DNA of 64,000 bases from Methylobacterium sp. E-005 (GTDB lineage: Bacteria > Pseudomonadota > Alphaproteobacteria > Rhizobiales > Beijerinckiaceae), in NCBI RefSeq assembly GCF_022829725.1, contig NZ_JAKSYG010000256.1, positions 310,001-374,000 on the forward strand. Reading direction: 5' to 3'. Shown in pieces: positions 8,913 through 18,767 of the stretch (within the stretch, counting starts at the first letter, position 1; the number at the start of each line of letters is the position of its first letter). Below the pieces are notes generated by a model. The model had not been told where the DNA came from and did no database searches. It worked only from the letters and a program-made list of their open reading frames with translations. The translations under genes were made by a program, and so were the position numbers.

Positions 8913-10184
8913 TTGACCATCGCCGTCCGGCCCGTCCCGCCGGCCCAGGAGATCCGCGCCCCGCGCCCCTGGTCGGGCCCGGGCTTCGCCGAGTTCGTCG
9001 CCATCATCGCGCTGATGATGGCGGTGACGGCGATCTCCATCGACAACCTGCTGCCGGCCTTCCCGGCGATCGAGGCGCGCTTCGCGGTCGCGGACCCGAA
9101 CCGACTGCAGCTCCTCGTCTACGTCTACATGATCGGCTTCGGTGTCGCGCAGATCGTCTACGGGCCAATCTCCGACACGGTCGGGCGCCGGCCGGTGCTG
9201 CTGGGAAGCCTCGCGATCTACGTCATCGGCTGCGGCCTCGCCATGGTGGCGCCGAGCTTCTTCTGGCTGCTCGCCGCCCGGATCATTCAGGGGATCGGCG
9301 CGGCCGGCGGCCGGGTGCTCTCCGTGGCGATCGTGCGCGACCGCTTCTCCGGCCGCGAGATGGCGAGCGTGATGTCGCTTACCATGATGGTCTTCCTGAT
9401 CGTCCCGATGATCGCCCCGGCGATCGGCGGCATGATGCTGGCGCTGGGCTCCTGGGTCTATGTCTTCGTCTCCATGCTGGTCCTGGCGTTCTGGCTGGCC
9501 GTCTGGTTCTCCTGGCGGATGCCGGAGACCATGCATCCGGAATACCGGCGCCCGCTCTCGCCGGCCGCGACCTGGGCGGCGATCCGCCTGACGCTCAGGA
9601 CCCGCGTGGCCATCGGCTACACGACCGCGCTCGGGCTGCTGACCGGCTGCATCATGGGCTATGTCGGCTCGGCCCAGCAGGTCTTCGACACCGGCCTGTA
9701 CCATCTCGGCCCGCTCTTCCCCCTGGCCTTCGGGCTCGTGGCGGGCGCAATGGGCACGGCGACGCTGATCAACGCCCGGGTGGTGCGGCGGCTCGGGATG
9801 CGGGCGATGTCGCATGGCGGCGTCATCGCGTTTACGCTGGTCGGGCTCCTGCAGGTCGCCGTCGGGCTGGCTTACGATGGGCATCCGCCGCTGGCTTTGT
9901 TCCTGGCGATCCTGGCGCTGAACCAGTTTCTGATCAGCTTCGCGATGCCCAACTTCAATGCCCTGGCGCTGGAGCCGCTCGGCGCCATCGCTGGCACGGC
10001 CTCCTCGTTTCTCGGCTTCTACACCACGATCCTCGGCGCCTTCTGCGGCTTCGTGATCGGCCAAGCCTTCGATGGAACGGTGCTGCCGGTCGGGATCGGC
10101 TACGCGGCCCTCGGCGGCCTCGCCCTGATCGTGGTCGCCTGGACCGAGCGCGGGCGGCTGTTCCGGGGCGGCGTTGCCGGCTGA
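8913..10184 (+). CDS. MFS multidrug efflux transporter, Bcr/CflA family
   Basis: A protein of 423 residues. Key blocks are AISIDNLLPAFPAIEARF in helix 1, YGPISDTVGRRPVLLGSLA (MFS motif A, with D and GRR intact) and LAARIIQGIGAAGGRVLSVA (motif C region with AIVRD after it). These identify the Bcr/CflA drug-resistance branch. The start appears to be TTG 8913; the next in-frame ATG would cut into helix 1. It lies 86 bp after the preceding MFS gene on the same strand and could be in the same transcript. It is an inner-membrane proton-driven exporter with unknown substrate. Confidence 0.87.
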   Translation: MTIAVRPVPPAQEIRAPRPWSGPGFAEFVAIIALMMAVTAISIDNLLPAFPAIEARFAVADPNRLQLLVYVYMIGFGVAQIVYGPISDTVGRRPVLLGSLAIYVIGCGLAMVAPSFFWLLAARIIQGIGAAGGRVLSVAIVRDRFSGREMASVMSLTMMVFLIVPMIAPAIGGMMLALGSWVYVFVSMLVLAFWLAVWFSWRMPETMHPEYRRPLSPAATWAAIRLTLRTRVAIGYTTALGLLTGCIMGYVGSAQQVFDTGLYHLGPLFPLAFGLVAGAMGTATLINARVVRRLGMRAMSHGGVIAFTLVGLLQVAVGLAYDGHPPLALFLAILALNQFLISFAMPNFNALALEPLGAIAGTASSFLGFYTTILGAFCGFVIGQAFDGTVLPVGIGYAALGGLALIVVAWTERGRLFRGGVAG

Positions 10185-10256
10185 GCGCTCAGCTTAACCG
10201 GGTCTTCAGCGGCGACGGCCAAGCTCCGGTCGTTCTCCCAGCCGACCGGACCCCCG

Positions 10257-10781
10257 ATGATCGACCGCGCCCAGAACGGAACGCTTCTCGCCGCGCGGCT
10301 GCTGCTCGCCGCTGCGCTCCTGCCCACGGGGATCGCGCGGGCTCTCAATGTCTCGGGCTTCGCGCTGACGCTCGCGGGCGGTGGCGTGCCGTTCCCGAAT
10401 GCCGTGGCCACGGGGGCGGTCGTCGTCCAGGTCTTCGGGCCGCTGGCGCTGATCCTCGGCGTGTTGCCGCGGCTCACCGGACTGGCGCTCGCCGCCTTCG
10501 CGACGCTGACGGCCTTCGTGCTCCACACGTTCTGGCACTATGTCGGCCCGGCGGCCATCGCTGAACGCACGCTCCTGCTGGCCGATCTCGGCCTCGCCGG
10601 GGGCTTTCTGATGTACGCCCTGACGGGCCCCGGCGCCTGGAGCTGGCAGGGCTGGCGCGCCGGAGCGGTGGCGGACGTGCCGAAGGCCAAGCCCGCCGCC
10701 GGAAAAGCCCCGATTAAGGCCCCGGCGGCGCGGGGCGGCAAGCGGTCCGCCGGCCGGTCCCCCGCCCGCGCCGCGGCCTGA
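10257..10781 (+). CDS. DoxX-like integral membrane protein
   Basis: A protein of 174 residues with four hydrophobic helices in the first 125: LLLAAALLPTGIARAL, TGAVVVQVFGPLALILGV, LAAFATLTAFVLHTFWHY and LLLADLGLAGGFLMYAL. This order and the FWHY turn are characteristic of the DoxX/SURF4-like family, whose members are small quinone-linked or redox-associated membrane proteins of poorly defined role. The C-terminal 45 residues form a Lys/Ala/Pro-rich tail that is probably cytoplasmic. It follows the Bcr-like transporter by 72 bp on the same strand and converges on the next transporter gene. Confidence 0.72.
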   Translation: MIDRAQNGTLLAARLLLAAALLPTGIARALNVSGFALTLAGGGVPFPNAVATGAVVVQVFGPLALILGVLPRLTGLALAAFATLTAFVLHTFWHYVGPAAIAERTLLLADLGLAGGFLMYALTGPGAWSWQGWRAGAVADVPKAKPAAGKAPIKAPAARGGKRSAGRSPARAAA

Positions 10782-10797
10782 TCGCCGGAGCGTCCTT

Positions 10798-12246
10798 CTA
10801 TCCGTGCCGCGGCCGCATTTCGGGGGCGGTCGGCGGCGTCTGGGCGACCATCTGGCGCCCGGAGATCTCGGCTCCGGCATCCGGCGACAGGTCGCGGAAT
10901 GCCAGCACGGAGGCCGCCGAGATCACCGCCACGGCGAAGAAGGCCGGCCCGAAATCGCCCGCCTCGATTTGCGTCCGGCCATGTAGGCCGGCGGTCCCCT
11001 CAAGCGCCAACGCGCCGAGCGTCACGCCGAGGCTGAGCGAAAGCTGCTGGCAGACGCTGGCGAAGCTCGTGGCCGCGCTCATCTCGCGGGATTCGAGGTC
11101 GGCATACGCAATGGCGTTGACGCAGGTGAACTGGATCGAGCGCGAGCAGCCACCGACGAACAGCAGGGCCACCATGACCCAGTGGGACGTCTGCGCCGTA
11201 TAAAAACCGTTCACCGCCAGGAAGGCCGAGGCCAGCAGCGCATTCCACGTCATCAGCGTGCGGAATCCCGTCCGGCGCAGGATCTTCGGCGCCAGGGTCT
11301 TCACGAACATCGCGCCGGCGGCCGCCGCGAAGGTGATCAGCCCCGAATGCAGCGCATCGAGCCCGAACCCGACCTGCAGCATCAGCGGCAGCAGGAACGG
11401 GATCGCCCCGGTGCCAATCCGGAACAGGCTCCCGCCGAGCACCGCGACCCGGAAGGTCGGCCGCTCCATCAGATCGAGCCGGACGATCGGGTGGGCGACT
11501 CGCCTCGCGTGCGCCCAGTACAGCGGCAAGAGGATCGCGCCGCCGGCGAGGCAGCCCCAGGAGACCGAAGCCGGCAGCAGGTGGCGCCCCAGCGAGGCCA
11601 AGCCGAGCATCAGGGCGGCGAGCCCAGTCCCAAGCAGCAGGAAGCCCATGATGTCGAGGGGCGGCCGTTCCGCCTCGCGGACATCCTCGAAGTACAGGGT
11701 CGCCAGCACGATCCCGGCGCATCCGATCGGCAGGTTGATGAAGAAGATCCAGCGCCAGTCGAACCAAGTCGTGATCAGGCCCCCGACCGGCGGCCCGAGC
11801 ACCGGACCGACGAGGGCCGGGAAGGTCAGATAGGCGAGCGCCGTCACGAGCTGCGATTTCGGCACGCTGCGCAGCACGACGAGCCGCCCGACCGGCACCA
11901 TCATGGCGCCGCCCATCCCCTGCAGGAATCGCGCGGCGACGAACCAAGCCAGCCCGTTTGCGGCCGCGCAGGCGAGCGAGCCCGCCATGAACACCACGAG
12001 CGCCACCCGGAAGACATTGCGGGCGCCGTAGCGGTCCGCCATCCAGCCGCTGACCGGGATGAAGATCGCGAGGCTGACCAGGTAGGAGGTCAGGGCGAGC
12101 TTCAGGGCGATCGGATCCTCGCTGAGGCTTGCGGCGATGCTCGGCAGCGCCGTGGCGATCACCGTGGAATCGGTGTTCTCCATGAACAGAGCGGTGGCGA
12201 CCGTCAGCGGGACGATCCAGAACGGTCTTTGGGCGGGGGAGGGCAT
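10798..12246 (-). CDS. MFS multidrug transporter, DHA2 (EmrB/QacA) family
   Basis: A protein of 482 residues with about 14 helices. It has FMENTDSTVIATALPSIAASL, the DHA2 motif D1 region in helix 1, then SGWMADRYGARNVFRVALVVF (motif A) and ARFLQGMGGAMMVPVGRLVVL (motif C). These assign it to the 14-helix drug:proton antiporter branch. ATG 12246 is chosen; GTG 12249 sits directly in front of it. It is transcribed divergently from the lipoprotein gene at 12439 and converges with the DoxX gene. Substrate unknown. Confidence 0.88.
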   Translation of the reverse strand: MPSPAQRPFWIVPLTVATALFMENTDSTVIATALPSIAASLSEDPIALKLALTSYLVSLAIFIPVSGWMADRYGARNVFRVALVVFMAGSLACAAANGLAWFVAARFLQGMGGAMMVPVGRLVVLRSVPKSQLVTALAYLTFPALVGPVLGPPVGGLITTWFDWRWIFFINLPIGCAGIVLATLYFEDVREAERPPLDIMGFLLLGTGLAALMLGLASLGRHLLPASVSWGCLAGGAILLPLYWAHARRVAHPIVRLDLMERPTFRVAVLGGSLFRIGTGAIPFLLPLMLQVGFGLDALHSGLITFAAAAGAMFVKTLAPKILRRTGFRTLMTWNALLASAFLAVNGFYTAQTSHWVMVALLFVGGCSRSIQFTCVNAIAYADLESREMSAATSFASVCQQLSLSLGVTLGALALEGTAGLHGRTQIEAGDFGPAFFAVAVISAASVLAFRDLSPDAGAEISGRQMVAQTPPTAPEMRPRHG

Positions 12247-12438
12247 CACGGTGCAGACGCGTGTGGCGCCGTGTCGGTTGCACGGCGTTGGGGCGGACTC
12301 GCACCCGCGTGTTTCGCGAATGTATCTATCTTGTCACAGAAGTTGTGTCGCTAAGCGGCGGCACCTTTTGTAGGGGGTGCGCAATGGCTACGTTTGCTTC
12401 ACGCGGCCGTAAGTTCGGTCTGTTGGAAGGGTCCACCC

Positions 12439-13353
12439 ATGGGGCGGACCATGAGGAGTTCGATGCCGTCCAGCCCCAGCAAGGCCCGTTTTCTGCCGCG
12501 GATCGCCGCCGGCATCGCCCTGTTTTCGATGGTGACAGCCTGCGGCACCGTCCTGCTCAATGACCGCGGCTCCCTGACGCGCTACGACCGGCTGAAGGCG
12601 AGCGATCAAGTCGCCTCCGCGTCGCGGATCTATGTCGACCGGCCGGCGCTCGCCAAGGCCCATACGGTGCGTATCATCCCGACGGCGTTCCACGCCGACG
12701 TGGCGGGGGCGGGACCGCTCACCCCGGCCGAGCGGCGCTTGATCGCCAACGCGGCCGATAGGGCGCTCTGCTACGACCTATCGCTGAAATACGACATCGT
12801 GTCCGGTCGCGACGCAGATCTCACAGTTCGGGCGCAGGTGACCCGTGTGGATCCGACGGATCTGCTCGGGGCCGGCGCGACCATCGCGGGATCGGCCGGC
12901 GTCACGGTCGCCTCGCAATTCGGGTTGAGCGCCGCCGAGGGCGTTGGGCGCATCCCGATTCCGCGCATCCCGATCGGGCTCGGCAGCCTGACCGTGGAGG
13001 CCGAGGCCCTCGATCGCCGCCGCGAGCAGCGCGCCGCCATGGTGTGGGGTGGCGCGGCGAATTCCTTTACCAGCCAGCCGCGCTTCTCCCGGGCGAGCGA
13101 CGCCTACGACCTCGCGGGCGAGTTCGGCCAGGATTTCGGTTACATGCTTGCCACGGGCGACGACCCGTTCACCGCGCCCAACACCCTGCCGACCTGGGAC
13201 CGCATCCGCATCACTACCCTCGGCGAGGCGCCCCTCGACCCGGATTGCGAGGCGTTCGGCCGGGCGCCGGGGATCGATGGCATTCTCGGCGATTATATCG
13301 GCCTGCCACCCGAATACACCGACAAGGGGCCTGGGGCGCCGGCGCTACGCTGA
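12439..13353 (+). CDS. DUF3313-like outer-membrane lipoprotein
   Basis: A protein of 304 residues. A basic N-terminus is followed by the hydrophobic stretch IAAGIALFSMVTACGT, a lipobox with the acylated Cys at position 35, so the mature protein should be a lipoprotein. The body resembles DUF3313: YDRLKASDQ, then a pattern of strands and a glycine-rich AGATIAGSAGVTVAS segment. ATG 12439 has GGAAGG 8 bases upstream; in-frame ATGs at 12451 and 12463 are alternatives. It stands alone upstream of guaB with 171 bp between them. The molecular role is unknown. Confidence 0.72.
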   Translation: MGRTMRSSMPSSPSKARFLPRIAAGIALFSMVTACGTVLLNDRGSLTRYDRLKASDQVASASRIYVDRPALAKAHTVRIIPTAFHADVAGAGPLTPAERRLIANAADRALCYDLSLKYDIVSGRDADLTVRAQVTRVDPTDLLGAGATIAGSAGVTVASQFGLSAAEGVGRIPIPRIPIGLGSLTVEAEALDRRREQRAAMVWGGAANSFTSQPRFSRASDAYDLAGEFGQDFGYMLATGDDPFTAPNTLPTWDRIRITTLGEAPLDPDCEAFGRAPGIDGILGDYIGLPPEYTDKGPGAPALR

Positions 13354-15018
<1,665 letters not shown>

Positions 15019-15025
15019 GGATCTG

Positions 15026-15988
15026 ATGCGCACGCTGATCGTCGGAGCCGGCGCGACCGGCGGCTATTACGGCGCGCGCCTGGCCGAGGCCGGCGCCGAC
15101 GTGACGTTTCTGGTCCGGCCGGCGCGGGCGGCGAAGCTCGCCGCGGACGGGCTGAATGTCCGCTCGCCGCTCGGCGACCTGCACATCGCGAACCCGCCGA
15201 CCGTCACGGCCGACCGGCTGGCCGAAGCGGGCCGGTTCGGGCTGATCCTCCTGTCCTGCAAGGCCTACGACCTCGACAGCGCCATCGCGGATCTCGCCCC
15301 GGCGGTCGGCGCGGAGACGGCGATCCTGCCCGTGCTAAACGGCCTCGCCCATCTCGACGCGCTCGATGCCCGGTTCGGCGCCGGGCATATCCTCGGCGGG
15401 TCCTGTGCCATCGCGGCGACGCTCGCGCCGGACGGCACGATCCGCCACATGAGCGAATTGTGCAGCATCACCTACGGTGAGCGGGACGGGTCGCGCTCGG
15501 CCCGGATCGAAGCGGTCGACGCCCTGATGCGCGGGCTGAAGTTCCAGCCGCGGCTGAGCGAGTCGATCCTGCTGGAGATGTGGGAGAAATGGGTCTTCCT
15601 CGCGACGCTCGCGGGGGCCACCACTCTGATGCGCGCCGCAATCGGCGACATCGTGGCGGCGCCCGGCGGCGCGGAGCTGATGGCAGCGCTGCACGCCGAA
15701 TGCACGGCGATCGCTGCGGCCAGTGGTTACACGCCGCGGGGCGTGGTGGCCGAGCGGGCGCGGGGGCAGCTTACGGCCGCCGGCTCGACCTTCACGGCTT
15801 CGATGCTGCGGGACATCGAGAATGGCGGACGGATCGAGGCCGATCACGTGATCGGTGACCTGATCGCCCGCGGCCGCCGGCTCGCGCCGGAGGCAGGCTT
15901 CCCGCTGCTCACGCTCGTCTATACCGGCCTGAAGGCCTACGAGGCGCGGCGAGCGCGGGAAACGGCCGGAGCCGCCTCCGCTCAGTAG
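15026..15988 (+). CDS. panE: 2-dehydropantoate 2-reductase (ketopantoate reductase) family
   Basis: A protein of 320 residues. The N-terminal Rossmann motif TLIVGAGATGGYYGARLAEAG binds NADPH. SCKAYDLDSAI and VLPVLNGLAHLDAL form the middle of the N-terminal domain. The C-terminal helical domain includes ILLEMWEKWVFLATLAGAT, with the conserved Lys of this family. The family reduces ketopantoate to pantoate for coenzyme A synthesis, but many paralogues exist, so the physiological substrate is not certain. It probably forms an operon with guaB (7-bp gap). Its 3' end overlaps the convergent small lipoprotein gene by 7 bp. Confidence 0.85.
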   Translation: MRTLIVGAGATGGYYGARLAEAGADVTFLVRPARAAKLAADGLNVRSPLGDLHIANPPTVTADRLAEAGRFGLILLSCKAYDLDSAIADLAPAVGAETAILPVLNGLAHLDALDARFGAGHILGGSCAIAATLAPDGTIRHMSELCSITYGERDGSRSARIEAVDALMRGLKFQPRLSESILLEMWEKWVFLATLAGATTLMRAAIGDIVAAPGGAELMAALHAECTAIAAASGYTPRGVVAERARGQLTAAGSTFTASMLRDIENGGRIEADHVIGDLIARGRRLAPEAGFPLLTLVYTGLKAYEARRARETAGAASAQ

Positions 15989-16167
15989 CGGCCGGGCGGT
16001 GGCGCAGGCGGGTTGCCGTATTCGAGCTGCGTCTTGGCATCGACCGGCCGGCGCGGCGGCGGCGAGAAGTCGGGCTGGGCGGCGGGAGCGCTGGCACACG
16101 CCGCCAGAGAACCGGCTACCAGGGCTGCGAGGGCGATACGAACGGCGGATGTGACAGGCAACGGCAT
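15982..16167 (-). CDS. Small proline-rich lipoprotein
   Basis: A frame of 61 residues beginning MPLPVTSAVRIALAALVAGS and continuing LAACASAP. A basic, hydrophobic signal ends in a good lipobox (L-A-A-C), so about 37 mature residues would be lipid-anchored. The mature part is Pro/Ala-rich and ends in PPAPPPGRY. No family is recognised; small entericidin-like or lysis-like lipoproteins are comparable in size but not in sequence. It is convergent with panE and overlaps its last codons. The gene is too short for homology by eye, but the lipobox supports it. Confidence 0.6.
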   Translation of the reverse strand: MPLPVTSAVRIALAALVAGSLAACASAPAAQPDFSPPPRRPVDAKTQLEYGNPPAPPPGRY

Positions 16168-16379
16168 GGTCTGGAGGCCTCCCGGAACGCAACCGGCATC
16201 GAACCGCCCTGGCCCGCTGCCGATAGATGCCATACGACACGCGGCGGCCCACTCAGCGGGCCGCCCTTGGCGCAATCTCAGCCGGGATCGCGCCGGAAGC
16301 TCGGCCGTAACATGGCGGCATCGCGGGACATGCGTGGCCGTTTCGCGACGGCGTTGACCCATTCCAAAGGACCAGACCC

Positions 16380-17681
16380 CTGACACCCGCAGCCCGCTGC
16401 TCCGCCGCCATCGAGGTGCTGACCGACATCGCCGAGCGCCGTCGGCCAGCGGCCGATGCCCTGAAGGATTGGGGCCTCGCCCATCGGTTCGCCGGTTCCG
16501 GCGACCGGGCCGGCATCGCCAGTCTCGTCTACGATGCCCTGCGACGCCGGTCCTCGGCGGCCTGGATCATGGGTTCCGAAGCCCCGCGGGCGGTTCTGAT
16601 CGGGGCCTTGCGGCTCCAGCAGGGTCTTGCTGCGGCATCGGTGGCGGCACTTTTTTCCGGCGAGCGCTTCGCACCGGAGCCGCTGACCGACGACGAGCGT
16701 GCGCGGCTCGAAACGGGGACGCTTGAGGGCGCTCCGCCCGAGGTCGCCGGCGACGCGCCGTCCTTCGTTCTGCCGGACCTCGCGAAAACGCTCGGCGACG
16801 ACCTGATTCCGGAGCTGAAGGCGCTTGCCCGCCGCGCACCCCTCGACATCCGCGTCAACGCCCTGCGCGGCCGGCGCGAGGATATCCTGCCGGCGCTCGC
16901 GGCGTATGGCGCGGAGCCGACGCCGCACGCCCCCCAGGGCCTGCGGGTCCCGATCGGGGCGGACGGTCGCGGCCCCGCGCTCCATGTGGAGGCCGAGTTC
17001 CTGGAGGGCTGGTACGAGATCCAGGACGAGGGCTCGCAGCTTGCTGCCTTGCTCGCCGCCCCGCGGCCCGGCGAGACCATCGTCGATCTCTGTGCCGGCG
17101 GCGGCGGCAAGACCCTCGCGCTCGCGGCCGAGACGCGGAACGACGCCCGCCTGATCGCCACCGACGGCGATCCGCGTCGCCTCGCACCGATCCACGAACG
17201 CCTGCGCCGATCGGGCGCTGTGGCAGATGTCAGGACACCCCGGAGCGGCCGGGCGCGCGCCGACGTGCTGGAGGATCTCGACGGCACCGTCGATCGGGTT
17301 CTGGTCGATGCCCCCTGCACCGGATCCGGGACGTGGCGGCGCAATCCCGATGCCAAATGGCGGCTGCGCCCTGGCAGCCTCGCGCTGCGGACGGCCGAGC
17401 AGGCTCAGGTTCTCGACCGGGCGGCCCGGCTGGTCCGACCGGGTGGCCGCATCGTCTACGTCACCTGCTCGCTCCTCTCCGCCGAGAACGACGCGGCGGT
17501 GTCCGGCCTGCTGTCGCGCTGGCGCGGGCGGTTCGTCGTGGATGCGGTCTCCGACGTGCTCGCGGCTGGCCCGGCCTCGCTGCGCGAGGCGGTGCGGATG
17601 ACGTCCCACGGCATCCAGATGAGCCCGCACCGCACCGGCACGGACGGCTTCTACGTCGCGGTGATCGCCCGGAACACCTGA
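16380..17681 (+). CDS. RsmB/NOP-family rRNA (cytosine-5-)-methyltransferase, CTG start
   Basis: A protein of 433 residues. The N-terminal NusB-like domain has TPAARCSAAIEVL, then DRAGIASLVYDALRR. The C-terminal methyltransferase domain binds S-adenosylmethionine through VDLCAGGGGKTLALA. The two catalytic cysteines are C313 in DAPCTGSG (the releasing Cys) and C363 in YVTCSLL (the nucleophile). Family members methylate C5 of cytosine in 16S rRNA. The family's conserved TPAAR start is encoded directly after CTG 16380, which has AAAGGA 8 bases upstream. No ATG, GTG or TTG lies in frame between the upstream stop and this point. GTG 16416 would delete the conserved opening helix and has no Shine-Dalgarno sequence. 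Confidence 0.88.
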   Translation: MTPAARCSAAIEVLTDIAERRRPAADALKDWGLAHRFAGSGDRAGIASLVYDALRRRSSAAWIMGSEAPRAVLIGALRLQQGLAAASVAALFSGERFAPEPLTDDERARLETGTLEGAPPEVAGDAPSFVLPDLAKTLGDDLIPELKALARRAPLDIRVNALRGRREDILPALAAYGAEPTPHAPQGLRVPIGADGRGPALHVEAEFLEGWYEIQDEGSQLAALLAAPRPGETIVDLCAGGGGKTLALAAETRNDARLIATDGDPRRLAPIHERLRRSGAVADVRTPRSGRARADVLEDLDGTVDRVLVDAPCTGSGTWRRNPDAKWRLRPGSLALRTAEQAQVLDRAARLVRPGGRIVYVTCSLLSAENDAAVSGLLSRWRGRFVVDAVSDVLAAGPASLREAVRMTSHGIQMSPHRTGTDGFYVAVIARNT

Positions 17682-17755
17682 AGCGGGCGCTTCCGGGACC
17701 CCAACGCCTCCGGCAGCGTTGGAACCGGGCTCGATCCCTTCCCCAGGAGTTGCCC

Positions 17756-18763
17756 TTGCGCCTGGACCGCCGCCTCCTGCTCGCTGGTCTCGGAAGCCTC
17801 GTCGGCCTGCGGCCCGTGGCGGCCGCCACGGACGGGCCGCCGGAGCCTGCGCCGCACGAGGCGATCAAGGCCCTGCCGCGCACGCTGCCCGGAGCGGACC
17901 TCCAGGTGATCGACCTCTGGCCCGGCGAGCCGCCGGGTGGCGGCGCCGGACCCGATGCGGACGGCTATCGCTACGTCGAGGGGGCGGTGGGTGACATCAC
18001 CCGCGTGGCGCGACCCTGCCTGCTGGTCATGCGACCGGCCAATCCCAACGGCGCCGCGATGATCGTGGCGGCCGGGGGCGGCTATGAGTTCATCGCGATC
18101 GGCAACGAGGGCGTCCCGGTCGGCCGTGTGCTCAATGCCGCCGGCATCACGGTCTTCCTGCTTATCTATCGCCTGCCCGCCGAGGGCTGGGGCTCCGGTC
18201 CCGACGCGCCCCGCCAGGACGCCCAGCGCGCCCTCCGTCTGATCCGGTCGCGGGGTACGGAGTTCGGCATCGACCCGGCCCGCGTCGGTGTCCTCGGCTT
18301 CTCGGCCGGCGGCCACCTGATGGGCGAGACCGCGGTCGGCAGCGCGCACGATCTCTACCCCGCCGAGGACGCCGTCGACGCACAGCCCGTACGGCCGACG
18401 CTCGCCGGGTTGATCTATCCGGTCATCACCATGCGCAAGCCGTTCGACCGGACCCATACCCGACGGATTCTCGTCGGCGACGACGTGACGGCGCTCGAAA
18501 TGAAGACCTATTCGGTCGATCTTCAGGTCGGGCCGGAGACGCCGCCGACCTTTCTCACCCAGGCAATCGACGATCCGATCGCGGTCGCGGACCATCCGTT
18601 GCTGATGTTCGCGGCGCTGCGGAAGGCCCGGGTCCCGGCCGAACTGCACCTGTTCGAGCGCGGCGGTCACGGATTCGGGCTGGGTGTCCCGGGCACCCCC
18701 GCGGCGGCCTGGCCCGGGTTGTTCCTGGCCTGGATCCGCCTCCACGGCTTTTTGCAGCGCTGA
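17756..18763 (+). CDS. Exported alpha/beta-hydrolase (acetyl-esterase/lipase-like), Tat-like signal
   Basis: A protein of 335 residues. TTG 17756 has AGGAG 6 bases upstream. The N-terminus MRLDRRLLLAGLGSLVGL, then RPVAAA, looks like a twin-arginine signal (DRRLLLAG). The hydrolase body has an oxyanion-type block AAGGGYEF, the nucleophile elbow GFSAGG with Ser183, DDPIAVADH for the acid, and RGGHGFGLG with the catalytic His. This matches the BD-FAE/acetylxylan-esterase-like group. It follows the methyltransferase by 74 bp; a 7-bp hairpin lies between them (17701-17722). The likely location is periplasmic; the ester substrate is unknown. Confidence 0.8.
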   Translation: MRLDRRLLLAGLGSLVGLRPVAAATDGPPEPAPHEAIKALPRTLPGADLQVIDLWPGEPPGGGAGPDADGYRYVEGAVGDITRVARPCLLVMRPANPNGAAMIVAAGGGYEFIAIGNEGVPVGRVLNAAGITVFLLIYRLPAEGWGSGPDAPRQDAQRALRLIRSRGTEFGIDPARVGVLGFSAGGHLMGETAVGSAHDLYPAEDAVDAQPVRPTLAGLIYPVITMRKPFDRTHTRRILVGDDVTALEMKTYSVDLQVGPETPPTFLTQAIDDPIAVADHPLLMFAALRKARVPAELHLFERGGHGFGLGVPGTPAAAWPGLFLAWIRLHGFLQR

Positions 18764-18767
18764 CGCG

